A DNA stretch of 34,915 nt from Lachnospiraceae bacterium. Its GTDB lineage: Bacteria > Bacillota > Clostridia > Lachnospirales > Lachnospiraceae. The notes beneath the pieces were generated by a model. The model was not told where the DNA came from. It did not search any database and was given only the letters and a program-made list of their open reading frames with translations. Each line of letters starts with the position of its first letter. The stretch's first letter is position 1. The stretch lies in assembly GCA_024405155.1 (NCBI GenBank), contig JAKSPC010000021.1, positions 1 through 34,915 on the forward strand. The letters run 5' to 3'. Of this stretch, positions 6,321-15,271 are shown in pieces. The translations under genes were made by a program, and so were the position numbers.

Positions 6321-9300
6321 ATGAAAATGGGATTAAATACAAAAATGAAACGGAAAACGATGAAAGAAAAACTGTCATGGCTGCTGGTCCTGTGCCTTCT
6401 GGTGCAGTCATTTACGTTTCCTGTTTTTGCGGAAACAAAAGCGCCGTTAACGGAAGCTGCCATAACACAGGCTGCGGAAACTGCGGACGCGGGACCGAAT
6501 GCCGAAGCGCCGGCTTCTCTGCCTTTCGATCAGAACTATGTGGAGGGCGATGTCATCGTCTGTGTGACAGGCGGCAGGAGCGCTCTTTCGGAAGCTCTTT
6601 CCGGAGGGCTCCTTGGCGCGTCGGAAGACGGGGCGCCTTTTGGCGGCTATACCTTTGAGGAAGTCCTGGCGGAGTTCCCGGCGCGGGGCACTTCGGAAGA
6701 AGGCATAGAGGAAGTCCCGGCGTCTGCAGAAGAAACCGCTGAGACAGGAACAGAGGCAGCAGAACTTCTGGGAAACGGGTCCGGTGAAGCCAACGAAACG
6801 GAGCAGATCCTCCTTCTGCACACGAACGATACCGCAGAAGCGGTTGAGAAGCTCTCCCGGCTTCCTTTCGTGAAATACGCGCAGCCAAACTACGTTTTTT
6901 CGCCGGAAAGCTGCGGCGGGCAGGACGAACCGTTCTACCCCTTCCAGTGGGTACTTTCCAACCGGGACGCTGATGCGGATATCGGCGCCGAAAAGGCCTG
7001 GGAGCAAAGCGGCCGGATAGAGCCGGAAAAACCGCTGGTCGTTGCCGTAATGGACTCCGGTGTGGATTATACCCATCCGGATCTTGCCCCGGTCATGTGG
7101 GATGACGGCCTTTTGTATCCGGAACTTGTCGCCCTTGGCGGCGGAAAATACGGGCTGAATTCCAGCGGCGAAGGCGAGACGGACGACCCGATGGACGTTT
7201 CGGTGGGCCACGGGACCCACTGCGCTTCGGTCATTGCTTCCGCCTGGAACGGTCAGGGCACTGCCGGCGTGAACGGCAGGGCGCAGATCATGGCCATGTG
7301 CTGGATGGGGTCGAAGGGCGGATCCAATGCCAACTATATCAAGGCCTGCCGGTATGTGATGGCGGCAAAAGAAGCCGGCGTCAACGTGCGGATCACCAGC
7401 AATTCCTGGGGGACCGCCGGCCGGTTCGTCACCTGGATGCCCGCGCTCAGCGATATCGTTGCCCGCATGTCCGATGCCGGGATCATCAGCGTTTTTGCCT
7501 CGGGAAATGCGAATCAGAACATGGACGGCGAACCGGCAGTCCTTACAGCGCCGCCGGAGCTTTACGTTTCCGTAGATGCCGCGGACAGTACCGGAAGAAA
7601 AGCCGGATTCTCCAATTACGGAAAGTTTTCTACGGACGTCTTTGCGCCGGGCGTGAATATCCTGGCGGCAGCTTCTACATCGCCGGGAGCGTATTCGATG
7701 CCCGCGCAGTATCTTCCCTGGACCGATCCTTCGGCGGAAGAAAACATCTTTTACTGTGACATGGAAGGGGATGTCATTCCCGCGGCGGCACAGCAGTGGC
7801 TGGGAACGCCGAAAGCTTCGCCCAGCATCGCAACACCAAGCACCATACAGCCTGCCATAACAGAAAGACAGCACCGCGGAAATAAGAAAAACCGCGTGCT
7901 TTCCTTTGACGTGGAATTAACGCTGGACGAGGAAGAGGACGAGGAAGAGGACGAGGAAGACCCGTTCGCGGAGGAAGAAGACGAGCCCACCGACGAATTC
8001 ATGTTTGACATCGCGCTGGAGCTTTCGGCAGAGCAGAAGGAAAAACTGGCTTCCTTTGAGAAATTTTATTTAAGCTTTGAGATCGACCGGGAAGGCGATG
8101 TGCTTTCCTACGATGACACCGGTTTTCTGGTAAGCGTATGGGACCACCGCGCGGAGCAGTTCGTATCCGTGGATGAGACGACAAAAGGCATTTTTATCGA
8201 CTCCCGCTGGAATTATGCGGCGATCCGTCTGGGAGAAATGGATCTGGCGGATCTGTGCGGCGGCGGCAATGTGATCCGTATCCGCCTGTGTACCGTGAGC
8301 AGACGCCGGGAAGAGGGCACCGGAACATTTTATCTGGATAACATCGGCATCGGCACCGCGCCGGGACAGTATACCTACTCCAGCGGCACATCCATGGCCT
8401 GCCCGGCGGCCTCTGGCGTGCTTTCCCTCATTCTGGAAAAACTCATTGCAGAGTCTGCCGGGACAGAAAAGACCGCTTGCGAGATCGCCAAAGAAGCGAT
8501 CGCGCTTTTAAAGGGCGGCGTGAACCAGAGTGAAGACCTGTCCGGGTACTGCATCACCTCCGGCATGATCAGTGCGGAAAATTCCCTTACCGGAAATGTT
8601 TCGCCGGTGGTAAATGAACTTACGGAAAACGAAGACGGGACTGTCACGATCGACGGATATTTCTTCGGCAGCGAAAAAGGAACCGTCACATGCGGCGGAG
8701 AATCCCTTACCGTAATTTCCTGGTCAGACCGCGTGATCACGGCAGAAGCTCCCGGCGGGATCGGGCGCCTTTCGGAGATCGCCGTTACCGCCGCCTCCGG
8801 AAAACGGGGCAGAAATTTCTTTATTATCGGAAAAAGCGGGGAACCGTCCTACGAGGAACTTCCCGCGCCGCCTTTTACTTCTCCCTGGAACTGTATCTGC
8901 GGAACGAACGGAACGATCCTCTGTTTTGCCGAAACAGGGACCGACGGGGCGGAATCCCAGGTGACGGTCTGGAAGTATGACATCAGGAAAAAGACCTGGA
9001 GCGAAGTGCCTTACCCGGGAGAAAAGATCTCTTTTATGGTAGGACTTCCCTACGAAACGCAGGTGGCCGCCGGAAAAACGGAAATCTATCTGCTGGCCGG
9101 ACAGTATGAGTTCAGTGACGACGGACAGTCGGCAAGTTCCGTCGGAAGGCTGCTTACGTTCGACACAGTAAGCGGCACCTGGAAGTATGACGTGGAAGTG
9201 AAGCTCGAAGACTGCGGGCAGGGAACGCTGTGTATCCATGAGGGAGAGCTCCTTCTGTTGGACGGAGCACAGGAACCGGCAGTGTACCGCATTTATCCCG

Positions 9301-10238
9301 ACACCGGAGAGTTCACCGGATGTTCCATGGAAATGCCGGAGGAAGTTGCCATGGGAAGTGCTTTCGAAGTCGGCGGCGATATCCTTCTTTCCGGCGCGCT
9401 GAACGGTATCATGTACGTGGTGCTTGACGGAATTTTCCCCGGGTTCGCCATGTTCCGGGAGATTTACCGGTATCATCAGAAAGATGACTCCTGGTCGGTT
9501 TCGGAAACGGTCTTTTTCGGAAAAGGATCGGAGATCATCGATCAGAATACCTGGCACCAGTCCTCTGCCGTGCCATTAAAAGACGGCCTCATGATCGTGG
9601 GGCCTGTGGCGGAAAACGGTAAAGAGGGCTTTGCCGATACCTGGCGCTACCATATGGACAGCGACACGTATGAAAAATATCCTGCCTGCTTTGATGCGGT
9701 CCGTACACGGAACGTATCGTCCTGCCTCGTGGACGGCACGCTGTACGTTCTCGGCGTGACCGGAAAAGCCGGTTACGGAGAGACCATGAAGTTCTCTGCC
9801 CTGGATATCCGGGACATTGCGCACGAAGGGTATCCGGATGTGAAGAAATCGAAAGATCCGCCGGTGCCGGATCCCGATCCCGACCCGCGGGAGGAACCGG
9901 AAGAAAGGCCTGCCTTTACCGGTACCTGGGGCAGCCCCGTAACAAACGGCAGATGGTCTCAGGGTCCGGGCGGTTCCTGGTACTATACGACCAACGGTCG
10001 GTTCCGGAACACCTGGGGATACATCGAAAATCCCTATGCCGGGGAGGGGCAGAATAAGGCCGACTGGTTTTGGTTTGCCGCGGATGGCCGCATGCTCACG
10101 GGATGGCAGCTGATAGACGGTAAATGGTATTATCTCAACCCCGTGCGCGACGGCACCCTGGGCGCCTGCTTCATCGGCCCGGGAAAGACCCCGGACGGCT
10201 GGGAAGTGGATGCCTCCGGCGCCTGGACCGGAAGGTGA
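6321..10238 (+). CDS. Secreted subtilisin-like (S8) protease with IPT, propeller and cell-wall-binding parts
   Basis: This 1305-residue exported serine protease has a signal peptide in residues 1-38 (basic start, LLVLCLLVQSF core) and a propeptide-like segment to about 200. The S8 domain has catalytic D245 (MDSGVD), H297 (GHGTHC), oxyanion N396 (ASGN) and S691 (GTSMACP). About 290 residues separate N396 from S691, including a very acidic run near 535-562 and a beta-rich insert. Then come an IPT/TIG-like domain (about 760-838), kelch/galactose-oxidase-like repeats (about 860-1165), a Pro/Asp linker and C-terminal Trp/Tyr/Gly repeats (GWQLIDGKWYYL) like choline/cell-wall-binding modules. It is probably surface-attached and degrades external protein. 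Other in-frame starts are 6327, 6345 and 6360; none has a strong ribosome site. All triad residues are present, so it is probably active. Confidence 0.92.
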   Translation: MKMGLNTKMKRKTMKEKLSWLLVLCLLVQSFTFPVFAETKAPLTEAAITQAAETADAGPNAEAPASLPFDQNYVEGDVIVCVTGGRSALSEALSGGLLGASEDGAPFGGYTFEEVLAEFPARGTSEEGIEEVPASAEETAETGTEAAELLGNGSGEANETEQILLLHTNDTAEAVEKLSRLPFVKYAQPNYVFSPESCGGQDEPFYPFQWVLSNRDADADIGAEKAWEQSGRIEPEKPLVVAVMDSGVDYTHPDLAPVMWDDGLLYPELVALGGGKYGLNSSGEGETDDPMDVSVGHGTHCASVIASAWNGQGTAGVNGRAQIMAMCWMGSKGGSNANYIKACRYVMAAKEAGVNVRITSNSWGTAGRFVTWMPALSDIVARMSDAGIISVFASGNANQNMDGEPAVLTAPPELYVSVDAADSTGRKAGFSNYGKFSTDVFAPGVNILAAASTSPGAYSMPAQYLPWTDPSAEENIFYCDMEGDVIPAAAQQWLGTPKASPSIATPSTIQPAITERQHRGNKKNRVLSFDVELTLDEEEDEEEDEEDPFAEEEDEPTDEFMFDIALELSAEQKEKLASFEKFYLSFEIDREGDVLSYDDTGFLVSVWDHRAEQFVSVDETTKGIFIDSRWNYAAIRLGEMDLADLCGGGNVIRIRLCTVSRRREEGTGTFYLDNIGIGTAPGQYTYSSGTSMACPAASGVLSLILEKLIAESAGTEKTACEIAKEAIALLKGGVNQSEDLSGYCITSGMISAENSLTGNVSPVVNELTENEDGTVTIDGYFFGSEKGTVTCGGESLTVISWSDRVITAEAPGGIGRLSEIAVTAASGKRGRNFFIIGKSGEPSYEELPAPPFTSPWNCICGTNGTILCFAETGTDGAESQVTVWKYDIRKKTWSEVPYPGEKISFMVGLPYETQVAAGKTEIYLLAGQYEFSDDGQSASSVGRLLTFDTVSGTWKYDVEVKLEDCGQGTLCIHEGELLLLDGAQEPAVYRIYPDTGEFTGCSMEMPEEVAMGSAFEVGGDILLSGALNGIMYVVLDGIFPGFAMFREIYRYHQKDDSWSVSETVFFGKGSEIIDQNTWHQSSAVPLKDGLMIVGPVAENGKEGFADTWRYHMDSDTYEKYPACFDAVRTRNVSSCLVDGTLYVLGVTGKAGYGETMKFSALDIRDIAHEGYPDVKKSKDPPVPDPDPDPREEPEERPAFTGTWGSPVTNGRWSQGPGGSWYYTTNGRFRNTWGYIENPYAGEGQNKADWFWFAADGRMLTGWQLIDGKWYYLNPVRDGTLGACFIGPGKTPDGWEVDASGAWTGR

Positions 10239-10246
10239 CATTGCGG

Positions 10247-10274
10247 TTGAAAAAAACGGAAATTCGGCTATACT
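10247..10274 (+). promoter_or_regulatory. Promoter for the ceramidase-like pair
   Basis: TTGAAA (10247-10252), a 16-nt spacer and TATACT (10269-10274) lie just after the protease gene, giving a leader of about 150 nt before the first ceramidase-like gene. Confidence 0.6.
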
Positions 10275-10334
10275 GTATCTTGTAGATGAGATAAAGCGGT
10301 CGTGAGGCACTCTGTCACACGAGGACTGGCTCGA

Positions 10335-10371
10335 GGCGTTTCTTCATTCTTCAATTTCAGGAAGAAACGCC
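10335..10371 (+). other. Perfect hairpin in the leader of the first ceramidase-like gene
   Basis: ggcgtttcttc (10335-10345) and gaagaaacgcc (10361-10371) form 11 perfect pairs around a 15-nt loop. No T tract follows, so it is not a simple terminator. It could stabilise the leader or be a protein-binding site. Confidence 0.5.
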
Positions 10372-10433
10372 GAAGAGACCCGCAGACTGACAGAGTTCCC
10401 CACGGCCGAAGGAAAAAACAAGAGGAGAGAATT

Positions 10434-11975
10434 ATGGCTCAACTTAACATCGGCTGGTCCGAGATCAGCATCACACCCGATAAGAAAGTATCCCTTTACG
10501 GTCAGTTCGCGGAGCGAATCTCCGAATATGTGGAAAAGCCCCTCATGGCCACCGCCATGGCAGTAGAGTGCGGAGACGACCAGATGGTGCTCTGCGCCTG
10601 CGACCTGGAAAGCGTGCGGGAGGATGTCATCGCCGACATCCGTAAAGTCCTCAAGGACAACAAGGAAGGCCTGGACGGCAGCAAGGTCATCTTCAGCGCC
10701 ATCCATACCCACTGCGGCCCCAACCATCTGAATCCGGCAAATAAAAACAGAGCCAGCGGCTTCACCGTGCTGAGAAAGCTTCTGGAGCAGAACCTTCAGC
10801 CCGGTCAGAAATACGTGGAGAGCGCCGATATCGCAAGCCCCGACGTGGAAACGGCCGAAGAGTATTACATGCTCCTGGTGGAGCGCCTTTCCAAGGTCGT
10901 ACTGGATGCCTGGAAGAAAAGAAAGCCCGGCGGCTTCTCCAATGCTTTTGCCAGAGCGGCAGTGGGCATGTGCCGCCGCGTGGACTACAGTGACGGTACC
11001 GCACAGATGTGGGGCGATGCCAACACCGCCGTATTTACGGAAGTGGAAGGCGGAAACGACTCCGGTATCGAGCTCATGTACATTTTCGACATGAACAGAA
11101 AGCTCACCGGCGTGGCAGTGAACCTGGCCTGCCCGGCACAGTGCGTACAGCACAGAAACTTCGTATCTCCGGACTTCTGGGGCGAAGTAAAAGTGAACTT
11201 AAGAAAACATTTCGGCGAGGACCTGTTCGTTCTTCCGCTGTGCAGCCCCGCCGGTGACCAGTGCCCCGTGGACCTGGTAAGATGGGTGAACCCGGATACC
11301 GACGTGCACGATCCCAACCTGATCCGTCACAACCCGCCGGTACGTAAGGCAGACCCCTCCATGTTTGACATCGAGGGAATGGTAAAGGCAGGAAAGAGGA
11401 TCTCCCGCGAGGTCATCGACACCTTCGAGGAGGGCCTGGACAACTTCCAGTCCGACGTAAAATTCGAGCACCGGACCTACACCATGCAGCTTCCGCTCCG
11501 CCGCGCCACCCTTACCCAGGCGAAAGAGGCCGAAAAGAACATCAAGGAATATATACGCGAAAAGAACGGCGCCGACATCGACTTCAACGACATCGCCATG
11601 ATGCAGAACGACGTGGGTATCCTGATCCGTTTCAACGAGCAGGAAAAGAAGAACATCCATGAGACCGAATTCCACTGCATCCGCATGGGCTCCGTGGCCA
11701 TCTCTTCCGATCCCTTCGAGCTCTTCCTGGACTACGCCAACCAGATCAAGGCCCGCGCGGTATGCGAGCAGACCTTCCTCATTCAGCTGGCAGGCGGTTC
11801 GGCAGGATACCTTCCCACCGAAAAGGCCGAAAAGCACGGACACTACTCAGCCTTCATCCCCTCCGGAAACGTGGGCCACGAAGGCGGTGACCAGCTGGTG
11901 CGCGAGACCCTAAAGAACATCAGCGAACTCTTTGGCGACGATTACAAAGTCTACACCTACGCAGACGAAAAATAA
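10434..11975 (+). CDS. Neutral/alkaline ceramidase-like protein, paralog 1
   Basis: This 513-residue protein resembles the N-terminal catalytic domain of neutral/alkaline non-lysosomal ceramidases (PF04734), zinc amidases that split ceramide into sphingosine and fatty acid. Family-like features are GWSEISITP near the start, AIHTHCGP (counterpart of the zinc-binding THTHSGP), VQHRNFVSPDFWG and SPAGDQCP. It has no signal peptide and lacks the C-terminal Ig-like domain of typical secreted ceramidases of about 700 residues, so it is probably cytoplasmic and the substrate may differ. I chose ATG 10434 because GAGGAGAG lies just upstream; the frame runs open to 10302 but that part is leader. The next gene is a close paralog. 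Family confidence is good; substrate is unknown. Confidence 0.75.
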   Translation: MAQLNIGWSEISITPDKKVSLYGQFAERISEYVEKPLMATAMAVECGDDQMVLCACDLESVREDVIADIRKVLKDNKEGLDGSKVIFSAIHTHCGPNHLNPANKNRASGFTVLRKLLEQNLQPGQKYVESADIASPDVETAEEYYMLLVERLSKVVLDAWKKRKPGGFSNAFARAAVGMCRRVDYSDGTAQMWGDANTAVFTEVEGGNDSGIELMYIFDMNRKLTGVAVNLACPAQCVQHRNFVSPDFWGEVKVNLRKHFGEDLFVLPLCSPAGDQCPVDLVRWVNPDTDVHDPNLIRHNPPVRKADPSMFDIEGMVKAGKRISREVIDTFEEGLDNFQSDVKFEHRTYTMQLPLRRATLTQAKEAEKNIKEYIREKNGADIDFNDIAMMQNDVGILIRFNEQEKKNIHETEFHCIRMGSVAISSDPFELFLDYANQIKARAVCEQTFLIQLAGGSAGYLPTEKAEKHGHYSAFIPSGNVGHEGGDQLVRETLKNISELFGDDYKVYTYADEK

Positions 11976-12008
11976 AATTCATAAACAGGTCCGTACATGC
12001 GCACGTAG

Positions 12009-12140
12009 GCGCATTGCGGAGGATTTTCAGATTTTCAAGGTTTTCGAGCCCGTAAAGCAGAGGTCCTTGAGCGAAGCGATTGGCACCCTCTGCGGGGGCG
12101 CAGAAAAGCTTAGAAAATCGAAAACCGGAGCAACCGGCGC
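12009..12140 (+). repeat. Dispersed palindromic element R1, copy 1
   Basis: The outer blocks 12009-12042 and 12109-12140 match 34072-34105 (33 of 34 bases) and 33928-33959 (30 of 32) in reverse orientation. The two blocks are imperfect inverted repeats of each other (TTTTCAGATTTTC against GAAAATCGAAAA). The centre differs between copies, yet here it also forms a stem (gcagagg 12057-12063 with cctctgc 12087-12093). The copy lies between the two ceramidase-like genes. It resembles a MITE-like or structured intergenic repeat. Confidence 0.75.
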
Positions 12141-12185
12141 CAGCGGGTGCATGCACGGACCGTGTTTTTTAAGAAGGAGAGAATT

Positions 12186-13727
12186 ATGGCAAAACTTAAC
12201 ATCGGCTGGTCCGAAATCAACATCACCCCCGACAAGAAGATCTCCCTGGCAGGACAGTTCGCAGAGAGAATTTCCGAGTACGTGGAAAAGCCCCTTACCG
12301 CCACCGCCATGGCAGTAGAGTGCGGCGGCGACCAGATGGTCATCTGCTCCACCGACCTGGTCGGCGTATCCTACAACTTAAAGGATGCCATCCAGGACGC
12401 GCTCAGGGACAACAAGGAAGGTCTTGATCCCTCAAAGACCATCATCTGCGCCATCCACACCCATACCGGCCCTGTATATCCCAGAGGCCAGCTGCAGAAC
12501 CTTACCCAGTCCGATTCCAACGTACAGCTCTTAAAGCAGTACCTGGAGCCCGGCCGTGAGTACGTTCCCGCAGTGAACACCAACGCTCCCGACGTGGCAA
12601 AGCCCCAGGAAGTTTTCGACCTTCTGGTGGAGCGTATCTCCAAGGTCATCCTGGAAGCCTGGAAGGCAAGAAAGCCCGGCAAGTTCGTCAACGCTTTCGA
12701 CCGTGCCGCAGTCGGCATGTGCCGCCGTGTTGACTACTCCGACGGTACCGCACAGATGTGGGGCAACGCCAACACTGCCGTATTCACCGAGCTGGAAGGC
12801 GGCAATGACTCCGGCGTGGAACTGATGTACATCTTTGACGAAAACGACAAGCTCACCGGCGTGATCCCCAACCTGGCATGCCCGGCACAGTGCGTGCAGC
12901 ACAGACTGTTCGTATCTCCCGATTTCTGGGGCGAGACCAAGAAGCTCGTCCGCGAGCGTTTCGGCGAGGATCTTTACATGCTGCCGCTGTGCAGCCCCGC
13001 AGGCGATCAGTGCCCCGTTGACCTGGTCCGCTGGGTAAATCCGGATACCGACGTGCATGATCCCAACCTGATCCGCAACAACCCGCCCGTACGTAAGGCC
13101 GATCCTTCCATGTTCGATCTGGAAGGCATGAGAAAGGCCGGCAAGCGTGTTGCCAATGCCATCATCGATACTTTCGAGTGCGACGTGGACGTAAAGGACG
13201 CCCAGGAAGACGTGAAGTTTGAGCATCACGTGCACGACATGCAGCTGCCCATCCGCCGCGCAACTCTCACCGAGTACAACGAAGCCATCAAGGCCATCAA
13301 GGATTACCTCCGCGAGCATCCCGGCAATGTGGACTTCAATGACGCTGCAAACCTGCAGGTAAAGCTTGGCATCGTAAAGAGATTCAAGCTGCAGGAGAAG
13401 ATGAACTGCCTGGACACCGATGTACACGTGATCCGCATGGGTTCCGTATGCTTCGCATCGAACCCCTTCGAGCTGTTCCTTGACTATGCAAATCAGATCA
13501 AGGCACGTCAGTACTGCGAGCAGAGCTTCCTCATCCAGCTGGCAAACGGTACCGAGGGTTACCTTCCCACCGAAAAGGCAGAAAAGCACGGCCACTACTC
13601 AGCATTCATCGCCTCCGGCCAGGTAGGTCACGAAGGCGGCGACCTTCTGGTACGCGAGACCTTAAAAGACATGAACGCCCTCTTCGAGGACGACTACAAA
13701 GTCTACACCTACGCAGACGAGAAGTAA
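12186..13727 (+). CDS. Neutral/alkaline ceramidase-like protein, paralog 2
   Basis: This 513-residue protein is the same length as its upstream neighbour; 49 of the first 60 residues are identical, and the block around AAVGMCRRVDYSDG to PSMFD is nearly the same. It shares the histidine motif (AIHTHTGP), VQHRLFVSPDFWG and SPAGDQCP, and both end in YTYADEK. The start ATG 12186 has AAGGAGAG upstream. The clearest differences are after the histidine motif (VYPRGQLQNLTQ here, NHLNPANKNRAS in paralog 1), which probably shapes the active-site entrance and suggests different substrates. No signal peptide. It is separated from paralog 1 by a 210-nt spacer with repeat R1, and a strong terminator follows at 13751. 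The pair probably arose by tandem duplication. Confidence 0.75.
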   Translation: MAKLNIGWSEINITPDKKISLAGQFAERISEYVEKPLTATAMAVECGGDQMVICSTDLVGVSYNLKDAIQDALRDNKEGLDPSKTIICAIHTHTGPVYPRGQLQNLTQSDSNVQLLKQYLEPGREYVPAVNTNAPDVAKPQEVFDLLVERISKVILEAWKARKPGKFVNAFDRAAVGMCRRVDYSDGTAQMWGNANTAVFTELEGGNDSGVELMYIFDENDKLTGVIPNLACPAQCVQHRLFVSPDFWGETKKLVRERFGEDLYMLPLCSPAGDQCPVDLVRWVNPDTDVHDPNLIRNNPPVRKADPSMFDLEGMRKAGKRVANAIIDTFECDVDVKDAQEDVKFEHHVHDMQLPIRRATLTEYNEAIKAIKDYLREHPGNVDFNDAANLQVKLGIVKRFKLQEKMNCLDTDVHVIRMGSVCFASNPFELFLDYANQIKARQYCEQSFLIQLANGTEGYLPTEKAEKHGHYSAFIASGQVGHEGGDLLVRETLKDMNALFEDDYKVYTYADEK

Positions 13728-13750
13728 TTAAAAGCAGTAAGTAGTACAGG

Positions 13751-13785
13751 AAAGCCGCCGCGCTGAAAAACACGGCGGCTTTTTT
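13751..13785 (+). terminator. Intrinsic terminator after the ceramidase-like pair
   Basis: aaagccgcc (13751-13759) pairs with ggcggcttt and is followed by a T6 run. Strong stem with 9 pairs. Confidence 0.9.
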
Positions 13786-13792
13786 GCAGACA

Positions 13793-13888
13793 GCGCGGGT
13801 GGATTGCGACGCGTGAGTGCTTTGCGACGAGTAGCAGCTTGCTGCTCCCGAAGGCGCAAACACTCACCGAGCATGGTACCGCCCGCGC
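13793..13888 (+). repeat. Structured element R2, copy 1 (before MATE gene)
   Basis: This 96-nt multi-stem palindrome has a closing stem GCGCGGGTGG with CCGCCCGCGC, then GTGAGTG/CACTCAC, TTTGCG/CGCAAA and an apical AGCAGC-tt-GCTGCT. The unpaired words TGGATTGCGA and GCATGGTA at the base are shared with copy 2 (22429-22518), while inner stems change on both sides, which preserves pairing. It ends 13 nt before the MATE start codon, so it could act in the mRNA leader. Confidence 0.75.
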
Positions 13889-13901
13889 GTATGGAAGTCA
13901 C

Positions 13902-15221
13902 ATGAGATCCAAACGCAAACTCTTATTTAAATACGTAACCCCCAGCATCCTGAGCATGCTCAGCGTCATGCTCTTCACCATCATCGACGGCATCTTCGTG
14001 GGAAGAGGCGTGGGAACTGACGCCCTGGGCGCCGTGAATATCGCCTTCCCCTTCGTCATGATCTTTACCGCCATGGTGCTTTTAGTCACCGTGGGCGGAC
14101 TTACCATCACAGCCATCCGCATCGGCAGAGACGACTGGGACGGCGCCAACGTATCCTACGTGCACACCGTCATCGCCTCGGCCGTCGTTTCGGCAGTATT
14201 CTGTTTTCTGGGCACGGTGACGGTAAAACAGGTGGCCGCCCTTTTGGGTTCCAACGCCACCTTTTTCGACATGGTCTGCGATTACACCTTCTGGTACGCA
14301 GTTTTTATGATCCCCTGCGGTCTGTACTCCGCCTTCAACGGCTTCTGCAGAAACGACGGGGATCCGCTCCTCGTCACCATCAGCGTGGTGGTGAGTACGA
14401 CGCTGAATATTTTCGGGGACTGGCTTTTCGTGTTCCCGCTTCACATGGGCCTGAAAGGCGCGGCCATCGCCACCGGCATTTCACAGGCCGCGGGTCTTCT
14501 GGTCACCCTTACCCACTTTGTCCGGAAAAAAGGAAAGCTTCGTTTCATCCGGTGCCGCTTTGATCCGGCCCTTATGAAAAAGATCATCGTCCGCGGCCTT
14601 CCGGAGTGCGTATCCCAGTTTGCCGCTCCCATGGAGCTGATCTTCTACAATATCGTGCTGCTTCGCGACCTTGGCGACAGGGCGGAAAACGTGTTCTCCG
14701 TCATCGGCTACGTGGCGGCTTTTGCCATTGCGGTGTTCGTGGGAACGGCCGAAGGCGCCCAGCCGTTGTTCGGGCGGTCCTACGGCGCAAAAAAAGAAGA
14801 GGACCTGAAGTATTACCTGAGGTCCTCATTGATCGTAAGCGTAGTGGGCTCCCTGATCATTTACGTGGCGCTTCTTTTCGTGGGAAGGCCCATCTGCTCC
14901 CTGTACGGGCTGGACGAGCTCACCCTGGAGGCCACCATGGAAGCAATGCCGAAATATTCGCTGGGATTTCTGGTGCAGTCAGTCACGGTGGTGCTGTGTT
15001 CCTATCTGTATTCCACCACCCGCACGGGCCAGGCTCTTATGATCAGCATCTTAAGGAGCTTTGTGCTGAATACCATCGTGATCTTTGCCATGCCGGTGCT
15101 GTTCGGCCCGGAGTCCATCTGGTACGCCTTCCCGGTGTTTGAAGGCATCGCCGCCGTGATCGCCATCATCATCACCCTGTACGCCGACAGAAACGGCGCC
15201 ATACAGGGTGATAACGAGTAA
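13902..15221 (+). CDS. MATE-family multidrug/organic cation exporter
   Basis: This 439-residue polytopic membrane protein of the MATE/NorM-DinF family exports drugs or metabolites in exchange for Na+ or H+. It has about 12 hydrophobic segments in two halves, begins with KLLFKYVTPSILSMLSVMLF, and contains family-like G-x-D-A-L-G-A-V-N and GAAIATGISQ stretches at the expected places. I chose ATG 13902 (MRSKRK), with GGAAG a few bases upstream. The frame extends upstream to 13839, but that part lies inside the R2 palindrome. The gene stands alone, followed by a convergent radical SAM gene. Substrate cannot be told from sequence. Confidence 0.88.
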   Translation: MRSKRKLLFKYVTPSILSMLSVMLFTIIDGIFVGRGVGTDALGAVNIAFPFVMIFTAMVLLVTVGGLTITAIRIGRDDWDGANVSYVHTVIASAVVSAVFCFLGTVTVKQVAALLGSNATFFDMVCDYTFWYAVFMIPCGLYSAFNGFCRNDGDPLLVTISVVVSTTLNIFGDWLFVFPLHMGLKGAAIATGISQAAGLLVTLTHFVRKKGKLRFIRCRFDPALMKKIIVRGLPECVSQFAAPMELIFYNIVLLRDLGDRAENVFSVIGYVAAFAIAVFVGTAEGAQPLFGRSYGAKKEEDLKYYLRSSLIVSVVGSLIIYVALLFVGRPICSLYGLDELTLEATMEAMPKYSLGFLVQSVTVVLCSYLYSTTRTGQALMISILRSFVLNTIVIFAMPVLFGPESIWYAFPVFEGIAAVIAIIITLYADRNGAIQGDNE

Positions 15222-15271
15222 GAACAAGCCGGGATCCAGAAGCCGCAGCATCTTGAAAAGCCTCTGAACCA

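Noticed and set aside
6447-7874. 475-residue reverse frame inside the subtilase gene
   Set aside because: It lies antisense to catalytic-motif-bearing sequence, is Arg/Gly-rich and matches no family; it is a shadow of GC-rich coding DNA.
12149-12170. Terminator or attenuator just before the second ceramidase-like gene
   Set aside because: The stem before the T run (cacg-gac-cgtg) has only four pairs plus a wobble; too weak to claim.
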